Of a stretch of DNA of 64,000 nt, positions 17,032 through 27,010 are shown one piece after another. The DNA lies in the NCBI GenBank assembly GCA_008690995.1, contig VRMN01000005.1:434001-498000 (forward strand), read 5' to 3'. Below the pieces are notes generated by a model, which worked only from the letters and a program-made list of their open reading frames with translations, did no database searches and was not told where the DNA came from. Source of the stretch: Porphyridium purpureum. Its lineage: Eukaryota > Rhodophyta > Bangiophyceae > Porphyridiales > Porphyridiaceae. The translations under genes and the position numbers were made by a program. The first letter of the stretch is position 1; each line of letters opens with the position of its first letter.

Positions 17032-17694
17032 TCAGGCTCTGCTTTTCAGTGCGGCATCGACCAGTTGCGTGACCAACGCTTTGGATAAGCCCATCACGGC
17101 GTCCTGTGTGCCGAGCAGGTGGTCGACGTACGGAAGCACCAGCGGGTGTTCAATCATCAGTCCGCCCGCGCAGTAGAACACATCGCCTTCCGTAATGAGC
17201 CTCTCTATATTCTGCTCTGGGATCGGCCGAAAGTAGATTTCGGTGATGTCCACGCCGTCATACCGCTTGCTACGGTCAAAGCAGTCCCTGCGGCGCCCCG
17301 AAACCGGGGTGATCACGACAGAGCCCACCGTACTCGCCGGCGCTTCAGCAAACCCTTTGCAGTTCGCTCGGATCTCGTCCGCGCTCTCTGGCTTCTCCAA
17401 AATCTGGCCCTTGTGAACCACCACCTGGTCGCCTGTGAGCAATAACACATGAGCGCCCTCTGGCATCAGCGCTCGCCGTTGCTCGTCACTGAACGCGTCA
17501 ATTTTCGCCAAGATGGCGTCCGCTTTGGCATGCCCGAGCTCGCGTACCAGCTCTGACGGCTCGGGGCGTCGGATCGCTTTCTCGTCTATATCCGCCTTGA
17601 TCACCGCCAGATTCCCGAGCGTTTGTGAATATCCCAGCTCCTCCATGATCTGCCGCCGCCCGAACGAGCCACTTCCCAGCAGAATAAAAGCCAT
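17032..17694 (-). CDS. Maf-like nucleotide pyrophosphatase
   Basis: A 220-residue protein of the Maf/HAM1-like fold family, house-cleaning enzymes that hydrolyse modified or canonical nucleoside triphosphates to monophosphates. The N-terminal LLGSGSFGRRQIM block, the LTGDQVVVHKGQILEKP block (catalytic Asp region) and the SKRYDGVDITEIYF block match the family in order and spacing. No targeting peptide is evident, so it is probably cytosolic. The ATG at 17694 starts directly before the conserved first strand. It lies upstream of CTP synthase on the same strand with a 232-bp gap; both act on nucleotides, but in this eukaryote that is probably chance. Confidence 0.87.
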   Translation of the reverse strand: MAFILLGSGSFGRRQIMEELGYSQTLGNLAVIKADIDEKAIRRPEPSELVRELGHAKADAILAKIDAFSDEQRRALMPEGAHVLLLTGDQVVVHKGQILEKPESADEIRANCKGFAEAPASTVGSVVITPVSGRRRDCFDRSKRYDGVDITEIYFRPIPEQNIERLITEGDVFYCAGGLMIEHPLVLPYVDHLLGTQDAVMGLSKALVTQLVDAALKSRA

Positions 17695-17926
17695 CGCGCA
17701 CCGTGGGACTGCAAGCTGATTAGAACACGCACACCCACGTCCTCTTGAAGCACACGCTCGGATTAACCAAATGGGCTCCCGTGGCGGTATGGCAAGGGTG
17801 CGGGTTTTCTTTTGTTAGAACGAAGAAGAAAAAGACGAAGGGAACAATACACTTACAAGGAGGCCTACACGCAACACATACCGTGCTGCCGACGCCACCG
17901 GTACCAAAACCAGCAGTTCAAGGTTT

Positions 17927-19780
17927 CTATGGTGTGTACCTCTGTGGCGTGGACTTTTGGGGTGTGTGCGGCGGCTCAGCCTGATTCGTGATGAGAGGCG
18001 TGAAAATGACATCCATGGCCGAGCCGTCCTGGCCCCACGGGTCCGTCTGCAAGACAAACTCGACGCTGCGGCGCACACTCTCGCGGTCCAATGGAAGCTT
18101 GGCGCAAGCCATCAGGAAGCCAAGGAATGGCGGCGAGGGTCGGCCGGCGCGTGTCTTGTACTCGGGATGATACTGTGTGGCGTAAAAGAACGGATGGTCG
18201 ACGCCCTCCATGATTTCCATGCGCATGCCGGTCTCGTCCTGCCCGACAAAGCGCACGCCGCCGTCCTTCTCCAAAGCCTTCACCATACGAGGATTGATTT
18301 CGTACCGGTGACGATGGCGTTCCATGATTTCGATTCCTCCGTACAACCACGCCGACAGACAATTTTCGTCTCGCAGAATTGTCTTGCGTGCACCCAGTCG
18401 CATTGTGCCACCGAGCTTGGTCTTATCGATCTCGGGCATGTACACCACAATATGCTCGTTCGGATATTCCTGGTCCCACTCGGCACTGCATGCATGGCCC
18501 ATGCCTAGTTTTGACCGCGCGATTTCTACTGCAGCTAGCTGCATGCCAAGACAGATGCCTAGGAATGGCGTGCCGCTTTCGCGCGCATATTTGCTTGCCA
18601 GCATTTTGCCCTCCGAGCCACGATTCCCAAAGCCGCCCGGCACCAGTACACCGTCTGCTTCATGCAACGTAGCCCATGCAGCTGCGTGCTTTGCCTCGTC
18701 CTCGTCGTGTCGCTGCTTGCCTTCCACCGACAATAACGGAACAGGCTCCAGATCTGAAGACTCGACCCACAGCAAATGCAGCTTGCGCTCCGTCGCCATG
18801 GCGGCGTGCTGCAGGGCGCGCACCACCGAGACATACGAGTCCGTCAGGTTGGTGTACTTGCCCACCAAAACCACTTTGACCGTGCCACGACAATTTTCAA
18901 AAGAAAGCGCCATGCGGTTCCATCGCGAAAGCAGCGTGGGCAGTCGCCACACGAGGCGCAGACACTTAATGAGCAGGTTGCACGCACCTTGTTCTTGCAG
19001 CATCATGGCGATTCGGTAGGTGTTGCGCACGTCGTGAACCGAGACTACAGCCTCCGGGGGAACTTGGCAAAACAGACCCAGTTTTTTCTTGGTTTCTGGT
19101 AGTAGCGGGCGCTCCGAGCGACACACAATCATGGACGGCGAAAGCCCCATCGAGGTGAGGTTCTTGACGCCGTGCTGTGTCGGCTTTGTCTTTTGCTCGC
19201 CGACCACCCCCAGCTCGGGTACTAGGCTCACAAAAACCGACATGAAGTTCTCGGTGCCTACATTGTACTGCAGCTGACGCAACGCCTCTATGAACGGCAT
19301 CGACTCAATGTCTCCCACGGTTCCTCCCAACTCGATGACGCATATTTGCGGCGGTAGGCCGGAACTATCGACCGGTGTTTGCGACACGTCGCGAATCCAT
19401 TCCTGGATGGCATCCGTCACGTGTGGGACGACCTGCACCGTTTTGCCCAAGTAGTCACCACGGCGCTCTCTTTCAATGACCTGCTGGTATATTTTACCCG
19501 TTGTGATGTTGTTCTGCCGCGTCAGGTGGATGCCCAAGAAGCGCTCGTAATTGCCAAGGTCCAAGTCCACTTCGCCGCCGTCATCCAGCACAAACACCTC
19601 ACCATGCTCCAGCGGCGACATGGTTCCTGCGTCGATATTAATGTACGGATCAATCTTGATTGACGTCACCCGCCACCCGCACGCCTTGAGCAGCACACCC
19701 AGCGAAGACGCCGTTAGCCCTTTGCCAATCCCACTGATCACTCCGCCGGATACCAGCACATACTTCATGGGCACCGCCAT
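17927..19780 (-). CDS. CTP synthase
   Basis: A 617-residue enzyme that makes CTP from UTP, ATP and glutamine, the last step of de novo pyrimidine nucleotide synthesis. The synthetase domain opens at once with KYVLVSGGVISGIGKG and KIDPYINIDAGTMSP-type blocks. The C-terminal class I amidotransferase domain has the nucleophile Cys410 in GICLGMQL and the His538/Glu540 pair in YHPEY. Length fits eukaryotic CTPS. The frame runs open to about 19957 without an ATG, so ATG 19780, eight residues before VSGG, is the start. Two GTACAGT motifs lie about 195-220 bp upstream. Confidence 0.95.
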   Translation of the reverse strand: MAVPMKYVLVSGGVISGIGKGLTASSLGVLLKACGWRVTSIKIDPYINIDAGTMSPLEHGEVFVLDDGGEVDLDLGNYERFLGIHLTRQNNITTGKIYQQVIERERRGDYLGKTVQVVPHVTDAIQEWIRDVSQTPVDSSGLPPQICVIELGGTVGDIESMPFIEALRQLQYNVGTENFMSVFVSLVPELGVVGEQKTKPTQHGVKNLTSMGLSPSMIVCRSERPLLPETKKKLGLFCQVPPEAVVSVHDVRNTYRIAMMLQEQGACNLLIKCLRLVWRLPTLLSRWNRMALSFENCRGTVKVVLVGKYTNLTDSYVSVVRALQHAAMATERKLHLLWVESSDLEPVPLLSVEGKQRHDEDEAKHAAAWATLHEADGVLVPGGFGNRGSEGKMLASKYARESGTPFLGICLGMQLAAVEIARSKLGMGHACSAEWDQEYPNEHIVVYMPEIDKTKLGGTMRLGARKTILRDENCLSAWLYGGIEIMERHRHRYEINPRMVKALEKDGGVRFVGQDETGMRMEIMEGVDHPFFYATQYHPEYKTRAGRPSPPFLGFLMACAKLPLDRESVRRSVEFVLQTDPWGQDGSAMDVIFTPLITNQAEPPHTPQKSTPQRYTP

Positions 19781-19973
19781 GATACAGATCCAGCCCACTC
19801 CAAATCCTCCTCGAGCTGCTTCCGCCGCGCGCCCAGCACGTCCGCGACTGTCGAGAGCGGGCTTCGCGAGCCGACAACGAGTGTCTCCACGCCGCCTGTC
19901 TCGTCGTCTGCACCCGGTCACGCCGCCCGTCAACCATTTCTCTGCTTTCCGCGCCAATCAAGGCGTCGAGGGA

Positions 19974-20001
19974 GTACAGTTCGTCTGGCGGGAGGTACAG
20001 T
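19974..20001 (-). promoter_or_regulatory. Two GTACAGT motifs upstream of CTP synthase
   Basis: GTACAGT occurs at 19974-19980 and 19995-20001, 21 bp apart (two helical turns), between the CTP synthase ATG and the 3' end of the DAR GTPase gene. Function is inferred from recurrence. Confidence 0.45.
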
Positions 20002-20043
20002 TAGATGGATGGGGTTATTTAATCATGTTTAAAGAATCGATGT

Positions 20044-21297
20044 TTAAGTTAAATATGAATTTGGCACTTCGAGCGTGACCGCGCCGAGTCGCCCGGAGCG
20101 GAAGTCGTTCAGGATTGCGACGCCGGCACGATGGCGATCGCCTTGGAAGCAGCGCTGCGCGACCTCGTTCACATACACTTCGCCGCCCTCGCGGCACAGT
20201 ACTTCGTCAAATGGGTCGACGTTGTAGCGCTTGGTCAGTTGCGTGGCGTCAAAGAACGCGCGGTCGGTGTGCTTGCAGAGCTCCACAAGGTCGTCCACAA
20301 GTGATGCTGCCACAGACTCCGCGTCATACGCGGCCTCGCCAATATCGTTGCAGTACGCTAGCTTGAGCGCCGTGTCCTGGTCCACAAGCTTCATGGGAAT
20401 GATCCCCGGGCTGTCCAGCAGCTCAATATCCTTCGTGATCCGGATCCAGCTCAAATTGCGCGTGACGCCCGGACGGTTTTCAGACTTGGCCGCCCGCTTT
20501 TGGACCAGTCGATTGATGAGCGCCGATTTGCCTACGTTCGGGAAGCCAATAACGGCGCAACGAATCGCGCGCGGGAGCATGCCGCGTCTGACTCGTTTCT
20601 CATTCACTTTGGAGGTGAGCATCAGTATAGCGCGCTTGAGAGCGGGCACACCGTCACCCTTTTTCGAGTCAACAAAGCAGAAGGTGCCACCTATTGCGCT
20701 GGCGCTGGAACTCTCACGCTGTAGCTCCTCAGTCCAAGCGGCTCGGGCATGTTTGCTTACCATATCCACTCGGTTCAACACAATGACGCGCTGCAGCTTC
20801 TCGCCCAGCCACTCCTCGACGCTTGGGTGACTGGTGGAGAGTGGAATTCTCGCGTCACGCACCTCCAACACAACATCTACCAGCCCGAGCTTGGACCGCA
20901 ATTCGCGCTCCGCTTTCGCAATATGTCCCGGGTACCAATTGATTTTTGGCCGAAACGTACCCACCTTCGACAGCTCACCTTTCACTTTCCTCGTCGTCGG
21001 GCGCTGCGACATGGCGCCATCGTCCTCCCACGCCTCACCTTCCTCCTCACTCAAGCACACCTCCTGCTCTGACACGGACGCAGAGGCCACGACTGGGCGA
21101 CGGGCCGCCGCGGCGAGCCTTCTTCGAGCCTCGAATCCGACTCGACAGGGACCTGCCGTTCTGGCCGAGCTCGTGCGAACGGCGCAACACATCGAGTACA
21201 CGCGCACCCGAAACGGCAGACCGTTCGAGCAGCCTGAACATGCGCCGCCACCGGACGGAACGCCCAGCTGCGCCACAAACGAGGCAAATGCGACCAT
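20044..21297 (-). CDS. DAR/RbgA (YlqF) family GTPase, probably plastid
   Basis: A 417-residue circularly permuted GTPase of the YlqF/RbgA (DAR) family, which assists assembly of the large ribosomal subunit. The permuted order is visible: G4 NRVD (about 172), then G1 GFPNVGKSA (about 250), then G3 DSPG (about 293). The INWYPGHIAKAERELR block, hallmark of the family, precedes them. An extension of about 110 residues, rich in Ala, Ser, Arg and Cys, fits a plastid transit peptide, so this is likely the chloroplast (DGP1-like) member. ATG 21297 gives the full extension. It is divergent to the AlaRS gene with a 239-bp gap. Confidence 0.9.
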   Translation of the reverse strand: MVAFASFVAQLGVPSGGGACSGCSNGLPFRVRVYSMCCAVRTSSARTAGPCRVGFEARRRLAAAARRPVVASASVSEQEVCLSEEEGEAWEDDGAMSQRPTTRKVKGELSKVGTFRPKINWYPGHIAKAERELRSKLGLVDVVLEVRDARIPLSTSHPSVEEWLGEKLQRVIVLNRVDMVSKHARAAWTEELQRESSSASAIGGTFCFVDSKKGDGVPALKRAILMLTSKVNEKRVRRGMLPRAIRCAVIGFPNVGKSALINRLVQKRAAKSENRPGVTRNLSWIRITKDIELLDSPGIIPMKLVDQDTALKLAYCNDIGEAAYDAESVAASLVDDLVELCKHTDRAFFDATQLTKRYNVDPFDEVLCREGGEVYVNEVAQRCFQGDRHRAGVAILNDFRSGRLGAVTLEVPNSYLT

Positions 21298-21432
21298 CGT
21301 CTCCGTCTGTGTGTATGGATATGCTTGTGCGGACGATCGCTCGGCCTCTCTCTCTCCCCGGCAACATCGCCGTCGAGCGCGTGGAAAAATTTCCGTGGGG
21401 TCGAGCTGTACTTTTTATACTCAAACAGGGGC

Positions 21433-21448
21433 GTTTTATTATGATGAG
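21433..21448 (+). promoter_or_regulatory. GTTTTATTATGATGAG element before the AlaRS gene
   Basis: It resembles the GTTTTAnTAGACGAG motif (GTTTTATTA core and GATGAG tail) and sits 89 bp before the AlaRS ATG. AGCTGTAC, a half match to the other recurrent motif, lies at 21405-21412. Confidence 0.35.
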
Positions 21449-21536
21449 AAGAGGAGGTTAGCGGCAGCCGGGGCGAGAGGGAGAAGGAACGTGAGTGGCG
21501 AGGAACAGGAAGAGTGGGAGAAGGAGAGGCATTGAG

Positions 21537-24500
21537 ATGATGGACGGGATCGGGGTCGGGGACGCAGAGATGTCTGGACTTGGTCGCGCGGCAGGATGGC
21601 CGTCGCGTATAGTGCGGCAGACGTTCATTGATTTCTTTGTTCGCTCGCATGATCACGTGATGGTTCCGAGCAGCAGTGTGGTCCCGCACGAGGACCCGAC
21701 GCTCTTGTTCGCGAATGCTGGTATGAACCAGTTCAAGGCGATCTTCTTGGGACAGGTCGACCCGAATGCTCCCATGGCTCGCCTCAAGCGCGCAGTGAAC
21801 TCGCAAAAGTGCATCCGCGCGGGCGGGAAGCACAACGATCTTGACGACGTGGGAAAGGACACGTACCACCACACGTTCTTCGAGATGTTGGGCAACTGGT
21901 CGTTCGGTGATTACTTTAAGACTGAGGCAATTGACATGGCATTCAAGCTGCTTGTCTCGGTGTATGGCCTAGATCCGGCGCGTTTGTACGCGACATATTT
22001 CGGGGGCAACGAAGGTGTCCCTGCAGACGACGAGGCACGGAACCTGTGGCTCAAGTACTTGCCCGCGGAGCGCGTGCTTCCATTTGATGCAAAGGATAAC
22101 TTCTGGGAAATGGGCGACACGGGGCCATGCGGCCCGTGCACGGAATTGCACTATGACCGCATCGGTGGTGGGCGCGACGCCGCAGCGATGGTGAACGCTG
22201 ATGATCCCAATGTCATTGAGATCTGGAACTTGGTGTTCATTCAGTTCAATCGCGAGCCAGATGGCTCACTGCGCGCGCTTCCGAATAAGCATGTAGATAC
22301 TGGCATGGGATTTGAGAGGATTACGAGTATTCTGCAGAACAAGTTGAGCAATTATGACACGGACGTGTTTACACCAATCTTTGACGCTATACAGAAAGTG
22401 ACCGGCGCACCAGCATATACCGGTAAATTGGGCGTGCGCGAGCCGGATGCGCTGCGTGACATGGCATACCGCGTTGTGGCAGATCATATCCGCACGCTTA
22501 GCTTTGCGATCGCAGACGGTGCTGTCCCGAGCAACGAGGGGCGTGGCTACGTGCTCCGCCGTATTCTCAGGCGAGCTGTTCGCTACGGTAATCAGTTTCT
22601 GGACTTCAAGCCGGGATACTTTTCCTCACTAGTGCCGAGTCTTTGTTCGCATATGGGCGAATTTTTCCCGGAACTTCGTACGAAGCAGCAACTCATTTAT
22701 GATATTATCCATGATGAGGAGATGACGTTTACCCGCACACTGTCACGTGGGCTAGAACGCTTCAGTAAGTTTGCCGCCTTGGCCGAGGAGCAGCACACAA
22801 GCATGATCTCTGGCAAGGACGCATTCTTCTTGTACGACACGATGGGGTTCCCGCTTGATTTGACGCAGCTTATGGCAGAAGAGCGCGGGATGAGCGTGGA
22901 TGTCGAAGGGTACAACGTGGCCATGGAAGAAGCCAAAGCGCGGTCGCGCGCAGATCGTTCGAAAGGTTCCGCCATAAGTGGGGGCGCAGGAGGACGTCTT
23001 GTTCTGGAAGCCGAGCAGACAGATGCGCTGATGAACGCATTGAGCGTACCGATAACGGACTCAACGCTCAAGTACGTGTGGTACAAAACGCCCCGTGTGA
23101 CAGTGCGCGCAATTTTCGGGGGCAGCGCGGTTGGCTTCTGTGATTCGCTCGCACAACTCGCGCAAAAGCTGGATGTCGCGTCGTCAAGTCCGAACCCTAG
23201 CATTGAGGCCGGCGTACCGTTCGGAATCGTCACAGATCGCACTAGTTTCTACGCGGAGCAAGGTGGACAGGTTGCAGACACAGGCAAGATTTACGTGAGT
23301 GGCAGCACAAACGAATCGTCGTTAGAACCTTTTGATTTGGAGGTGCTAGATGTCCAAGTATTCGGCGGTTATGTGCTTCATGTGGCGACGCTCGGGCGTG
23401 GATCGCCGGCTGGTGCGGACGTTCGAGTCGGTCAGGAAGTAGAATTGGCGGTAGACTACGAACGCCGTGCTTTGATCGCGCCCAACCACACGCTGACACA
23501 CGTGCTGAACTATGCCTTGCGTAAGGTGCTTGGAACCGATGCAGACCAGCGCGGTTCGCTTGTTGATGACTCGAAGCTGCGATTTGATTTCGCGTACAAC
23601 AAGCCATTGTCGGAGCATGAGCTCGAAGCTGTGGAGGCTGAAGTGCGAGCTCAAATTCAGGCGCAACTGACGGTGTATGATCGTGTGATTCCGCTGGCAG
23701 ACGCGAAGAACATTCACTCCCTTCGAGCGGTGTTTGGAGAGGTGTACCCGGATCCTGTGCGTGTGATTTCAGTGGGCGTTCCGGTACAGGATCTCGTCCA
23801 AGACCCAGAGAGCCAAGCATGGACTGCGTACAGTATTGAGCTGTGTGGTGGGACGCACCTGGAAAACACGGGGCAGGCGCATTCGTTCGCTTTGATTGAG
23901 GAAGGAAGCGTTGCAAAAGGCGTGCGGCGCATCACGGCCTGCACATCGGATCTGGCCGCCTCTGCTCTGAAGCGTGGCGAAGACCTAAGCGCGCTTGTGA
24001 GTGATCTTGAACACATGGCGAGCAGGGAAGATCGTTTGACGCAGCTTCTGGATAATGCTGATCCCAAGTCGATTGCTGCTGTGGGCAAGCAGATTGACGA
24101 CGCTGTGATCAGCGCGCACGTGAAGCTGCGGCTGCGCACGCGTATGGGGAGCATCAAGGAAAAGGCGATGAAGGCGCAGAAGGAGGCGCAGGCATTGCGC
24201 CAGGCGCAGGCGATGGAAGCGGCCCTCACCCTTTCCCAGCAAGCGAGCGCGGACGGCAGAAAGTTAGTTGTCGCAGCAGTTCCTACGGACGCCAAGTCGG
24301 CTCCCAAGTTAGTGAGTGCTATGCAGGACGTGCTGGGCGATAAGGCTTGTGTGCTAATCGTGAGTGCAGATGACGCCAAGGGCAAAGTGAACCTGTGGGC
24401 CAGCTCGAAGGATGACCGACTGAGTGCCGTGGACTGGGCAGGCCACTGCCTAAGCTCTTTGGGGGGCAAGGCGGGAGGCAAGACTGGGTTTGCACAGGGA

Positions 24501-24608
24501 TCAATCTCGGTGGGCGCTGGTGCGTCAGCTGCCATGTCGCCGGCACAGGGCGTCGAACAGATTATGCAGCTGGCCGCGGAGTTTGCGGATGCGCTCAAGC
24601 TCGAGTAG
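21537..24608 (+). CDS. Alanine--tRNA ligase
   Basis: A 1023-residue class II synthetase charging tRNA-Ala. The N-terminal catalytic core starts with RQTFIDFF and includes FANAGMNQFKAIFLG. The editing domain zinc site is visible: HTLTH at 651-655 and CGGTH at 770-774 (Cys770, His774). A coiled C-terminal segment and the C-Ala domain follow, ending near residue 1023. The frame is open back to 21495, but the first ATG codons are 21537 and 21540. No strong targeting peptide is visible; a cytosolic or dual-located enzyme is likely. Length is slightly above the usual 960. Confidence 0.95.
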   Translation: MMDGIGVGDAEMSGLGRAAGWPSRIVRQTFIDFFVRSHDHVMVPSSSVVPHEDPTLLFANAGMNQFKAIFLGQVDPNAPMARLKRAVNSQKCIRAGGKHNDLDDVGKDTYHHTFFEMLGNWSFGDYFKTEAIDMAFKLLVSVYGLDPARLYATYFGGNEGVPADDEARNLWLKYLPAERVLPFDAKDNFWEMGDTGPCGPCTELHYDRIGGGRDAAAMVNADDPNVIEIWNLVFIQFNREPDGSLRALPNKHVDTGMGFERITSILQNKLSNYDTDVFTPIFDAIQKVTGAPAYTGKLGVREPDALRDMAYRVVADHIRTLSFAIADGAVPSNEGRGYVLRRILRRAVRYGNQFLDFKPGYFSSLVPSLCSHMGEFFPELRTKQQLIYDIIHDEEMTFTRTLSRGLERFSKFAALAEEQHTSMISGKDAFFLYDTMGFPLDLTQLMAEERGMSVDVEGYNVAMEEAKARSRADRSKGSAISGGAGGRLVLEAEQTDALMNALSVPITDSTLKYVWYKTPRVTVRAIFGGSAVGFCDSLAQLAQKLDVASSSPNPSIEAGVPFGIVTDRTSFYAEQGGQVADTGKIYVSGSTNESSLEPFDLEVLDVQVFGGYVLHVATLGRGSPAGADVRVGQEVELAVDYERRALIAPNHTLTHVLNYALRKVLGTDADQRGSLVDDSKLRFDFAYNKPLSEHELEAVEAEVRAQIQAQLTVYDRVIPLADAKNIHSLRAVFGEVYPDPVRVISVGVPVQDLVQDPESQAWTAYSIELCGGTHLENTGQAHSFALIEEGSVAKGVRRITACTSDLAASALKRGEDLSALVSDLEHMASREDRLTQLLDNADPKSIAAVGKQIDDAVISAHVKLRLRTRMGSIKEKAMKAQKEAQALRQAQAMEAALTLSQQASADGRKLVVAAVPTDAKSAPKLVSAMQDVLGDKACVLIVSADDAKGKVNLWASSKDDRLSAVDWAGHCLSSLGGKAGGKTGFAQGSISVGAGASAAMSPAQGVEQIMQLAAEFADALKLE

Positions 24609-24762
24609 AGTTTAGGGTTCGGAGTTCGCCCTATTTTGCATAGTAAATCGCGCGGATTCGATAAGCGGCTGTGTGCAAGCCACTTAATCCATTGGGGAAC
24701 ACACCGTCGGCGGCCTGTGGGAGTGCGAGAGCGCAGGTGTTGACGCACGGCGCCATGCAGTC

Positions 24763-26985
24763 ATGGAGCTGTGGGAAATCTATGCGCAGAAGCTGCGCAC
24801 TCTCTTGCTCGATGCGTACAGGCGCGTCCCGCGCCGCGTATGGGCTCTTTCCATGACCGTGCTTCTGGCACTCATGCTCGTCGTCGTGCCATGGTGGTTT
24901 GCCACACAGGCTGGCCTCGCGCCAGGGGCTTCCGCTGCGCAGGTGTGGGAAGCTCACGCGGCTACTCCCATGCGATACGTCACACACATCGACGGTGTAC
25001 AAATTCTTCGCGAGGACAGATCAGGCGTCGACCCGCAACGCGCAATCGATGATGACCGTGACGAGGACGAGGATGATGCGCCTGCGCGTGCCGCAGATGC
25101 AAGCGGCGGCGTGCATGAAGCAGATGGAGACGGCATGGCTTTTGTCTCAGCATTGGAGAAGATTGAAGGACCGGGTTGGCTTCATAATTCAAGTGCTTCA
25201 GGGAGTTCTGCACGGGCCGACGAGGAAATGGACCATCTTGATGAGCAAGCGAATGGGCAGAACGACGACGATGATGATGATCTCGAGACAGCCGATCAGG
25301 CGCATCGAAGTAGCACACGTAATCACATCTCAATAATGTACCCGTCCCGTGCATGCGTGGGTAGTTTTGTGCTGGAGGATGGAGCCGGACAGACAAACTC
25401 GACGTCGCCAATTGACCCAAACCGTGACCCTTTCGTGCTTCATGAAAACGCGGTGATTGTGCGTGACGTAGTTCTTGACCGGCGATGGCCAATCAAAAAA
25501 TTCTTGCCGACACCGGAGCACGGCAGAATGAGCGTGCTAATAAGCCTTGGGCGCAACCGGCGGCTTGTGCGCGAACACTGCGAGATACGACTGAAGGATA
25601 TGCGCAGAGAGTTGCCGCGCAAGTCAATTGAGATAGAGTCGATTCTACCGCTGTCTAAACTAACTCATGGGCTCAAGCGCTATAACGATTCGGACTGGAT
25701 TCTTAGCGCAAAGCTGAGTCCAGCTTTAGTCAAAGGTAGCTCTTTCAAATACCCACCAAAGCGCTTCGTGGTACGCCTGAAGCTCGCAGTGAGCAGCATT
25801 GAAACCGATGCAACAGAATCTAGCTCAGCAAATGAACAGACACCTCATACCACATGGCAGCATGTGTTCACCGGCAAGTTTTACCTTCGCTGCGCGACCG
25901 AGTGGGACGCGCGCGATGTGAATACCGCGCCGATCCTGCGAAAGTCACCAGCTTCGTGCGCAGAGGCACGCGGCGCAGCTGTATTAGCTGGTGGCGCATT
26001 ATTTGGGGACTCCATATTTGACGGCAAACAGATTGCGAATTTTGCTGCTCGTAGTTTGCTAGGGCGAATATTCTTTGATGCGGTGCTTGTCCCTGTGAGA
26101 CCAACGCACAGTGTGTCAAAAATCCAGGCATTGTGTGCAAGAGATGCAGAGCCGGATCGCGCGGAGCAGTGCGCGGAAGACATGCACCGCGAAAATTCGG
26201 ATGATCTACAACGATTGGCACACAAGATCGAGGACGAGTTGCAGGAGTTGGGCGTACCAAGCGAATTCTTCGACAAAATTGTGCTCTTTTCTTTCTGCAG
26301 GCTAGGCTCCGTCCCGAATTCAATCGAGGATTCCAGTGGCGGGCCGTGTGATTTGTCGCACTACCATGGTCAGAGTATGGCGTTGTTCGCGGGTCATGCT
26401 TTGTTCAGTGGGTATTTTGAATGGACTGTGGCTTATGACATTGATGAGTTCCTTGCGCCGTCGAAGCGATGGATGGAACGTGTTTCCGCTCGAAACCTGC
26501 TAACCCGCCTACGCGCTGAGTACGGGCGAGCTGCGTTTCGGTTTTCGTGGCTCAATGTTGTTGCCCCTGGTGTCGAGCGCATGCGAAACCTTTCGCGTAT
26601 CATCATGAATGGCGCCATTTCCGCGCCGCCGCGGCTTGTAGATATGGAATGTCAACCATCCTCGGAATGCTACAAGGATTTCAAGTTTTCGAAAAACTCG
26701 CTTGGCAAAGTAGCGCTGGACTGCCGCTCAGGTATGGTCCTGAATGTACACAAAGTGTTCCGCCTTGCGCCAGGCGCGTCGAGCATGGATCAGCTGGTTG
26801 CCGGCATGGTCGAAGTTGGCAGCGAAGCTCGTACCTGGCACATTCGCTCAGAGGCACGTGAAGGGCTCGTAGGACTGTGTATGTATGCTCCTGACCCCGA
26901 TGTATGCCCGCGCACTACTGTCTCTGCGGACACAAGTCGTGAACGTGTTCCCCTGCAGATAGCTAGGAATGAACAGCATTTATGA
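24763..26985 (+). CDS. Type II membrane glycosyltransferase, GT92/DUF23-like
   Basis: A 740-residue protein with a short cytosolic N-terminus, one membrane anchor at about 27-49 and a long lumenal part, the plan of a Golgi glycosyltransferase. Residues 60-160 are acidic and low-complexity. In the C-terminal half a DIDEF motif (559-563) has the D-x-D form used to bind the metal and sugar nucleotide; with the following ARNLLTRLR and FRFSWLN blocks it resembles family GT92 (DUF23). Conserved cysteines (about CQPSSEC) may form disulfides. Donor and acceptor sugars are unknown. Red algae of this type secrete complex polysaccharide, but a link is inference. The stop lies 25 bp from the convergent next gene. 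Confidence 0.65.
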   Translation: MELWEIYAQKLRTLLLDAYRRVPRRVWALSMTVLLALMLVVVPWWFATQAGLAPGASAAQVWEAHAATPMRYVTHIDGVQILREDRSGVDPQRAIDDDRDEDEDDAPARAADASGGVHEADGDGMAFVSALEKIEGPGWLHNSSASGSSARADEEMDHLDEQANGQNDDDDDDLETADQAHRSSTRNHISIMYPSRACVGSFVLEDGAGQTNSTSPIDPNRDPFVLHENAVIVRDVVLDRRWPIKKFLPTPEHGRMSVLISLGRNRRLVREHCEIRLKDMRRELPRKSIEIESILPLSKLTHGLKRYNDSDWILSAKLSPALVKGSSFKYPPKRFVVRLKLAVSSIETDATESSSANEQTPHTTWQHVFTGKFYLRCATEWDARDVNTAPILRKSPASCAEARGAAVLAGGALFGDSIFDGKQIANFAARSLLGRIFFDAVLVPVRPTHSVSKIQALCARDAEPDRAEQCAEDMHRENSDDLQRLAHKIEDELQELGVPSEFFDKIVLFSFCRLGSVPNSIEDSSGGPCDLSHYHGQSMALFAGHALFSGYFEWTVAYDIDEFLAPSKRWMERVSARNLLTRLRAEYGRAAFRFSWLNVVAPGVERMRNLSRIIMNGAISAPPRLVDMECQPSSECYKDFKFSKNSLGKVALDCRSGMVLNVHKVFRLAPGASSMDQLVAGMVEVGSEARTWHIRSEAREGLVGLCMYAPDPDVCPRTTVSADTSRERVPLQIARNEQHL

Positions 26986-27010
26986 CATTCTTCTGTCTAA
27001 AATTTTGGAT

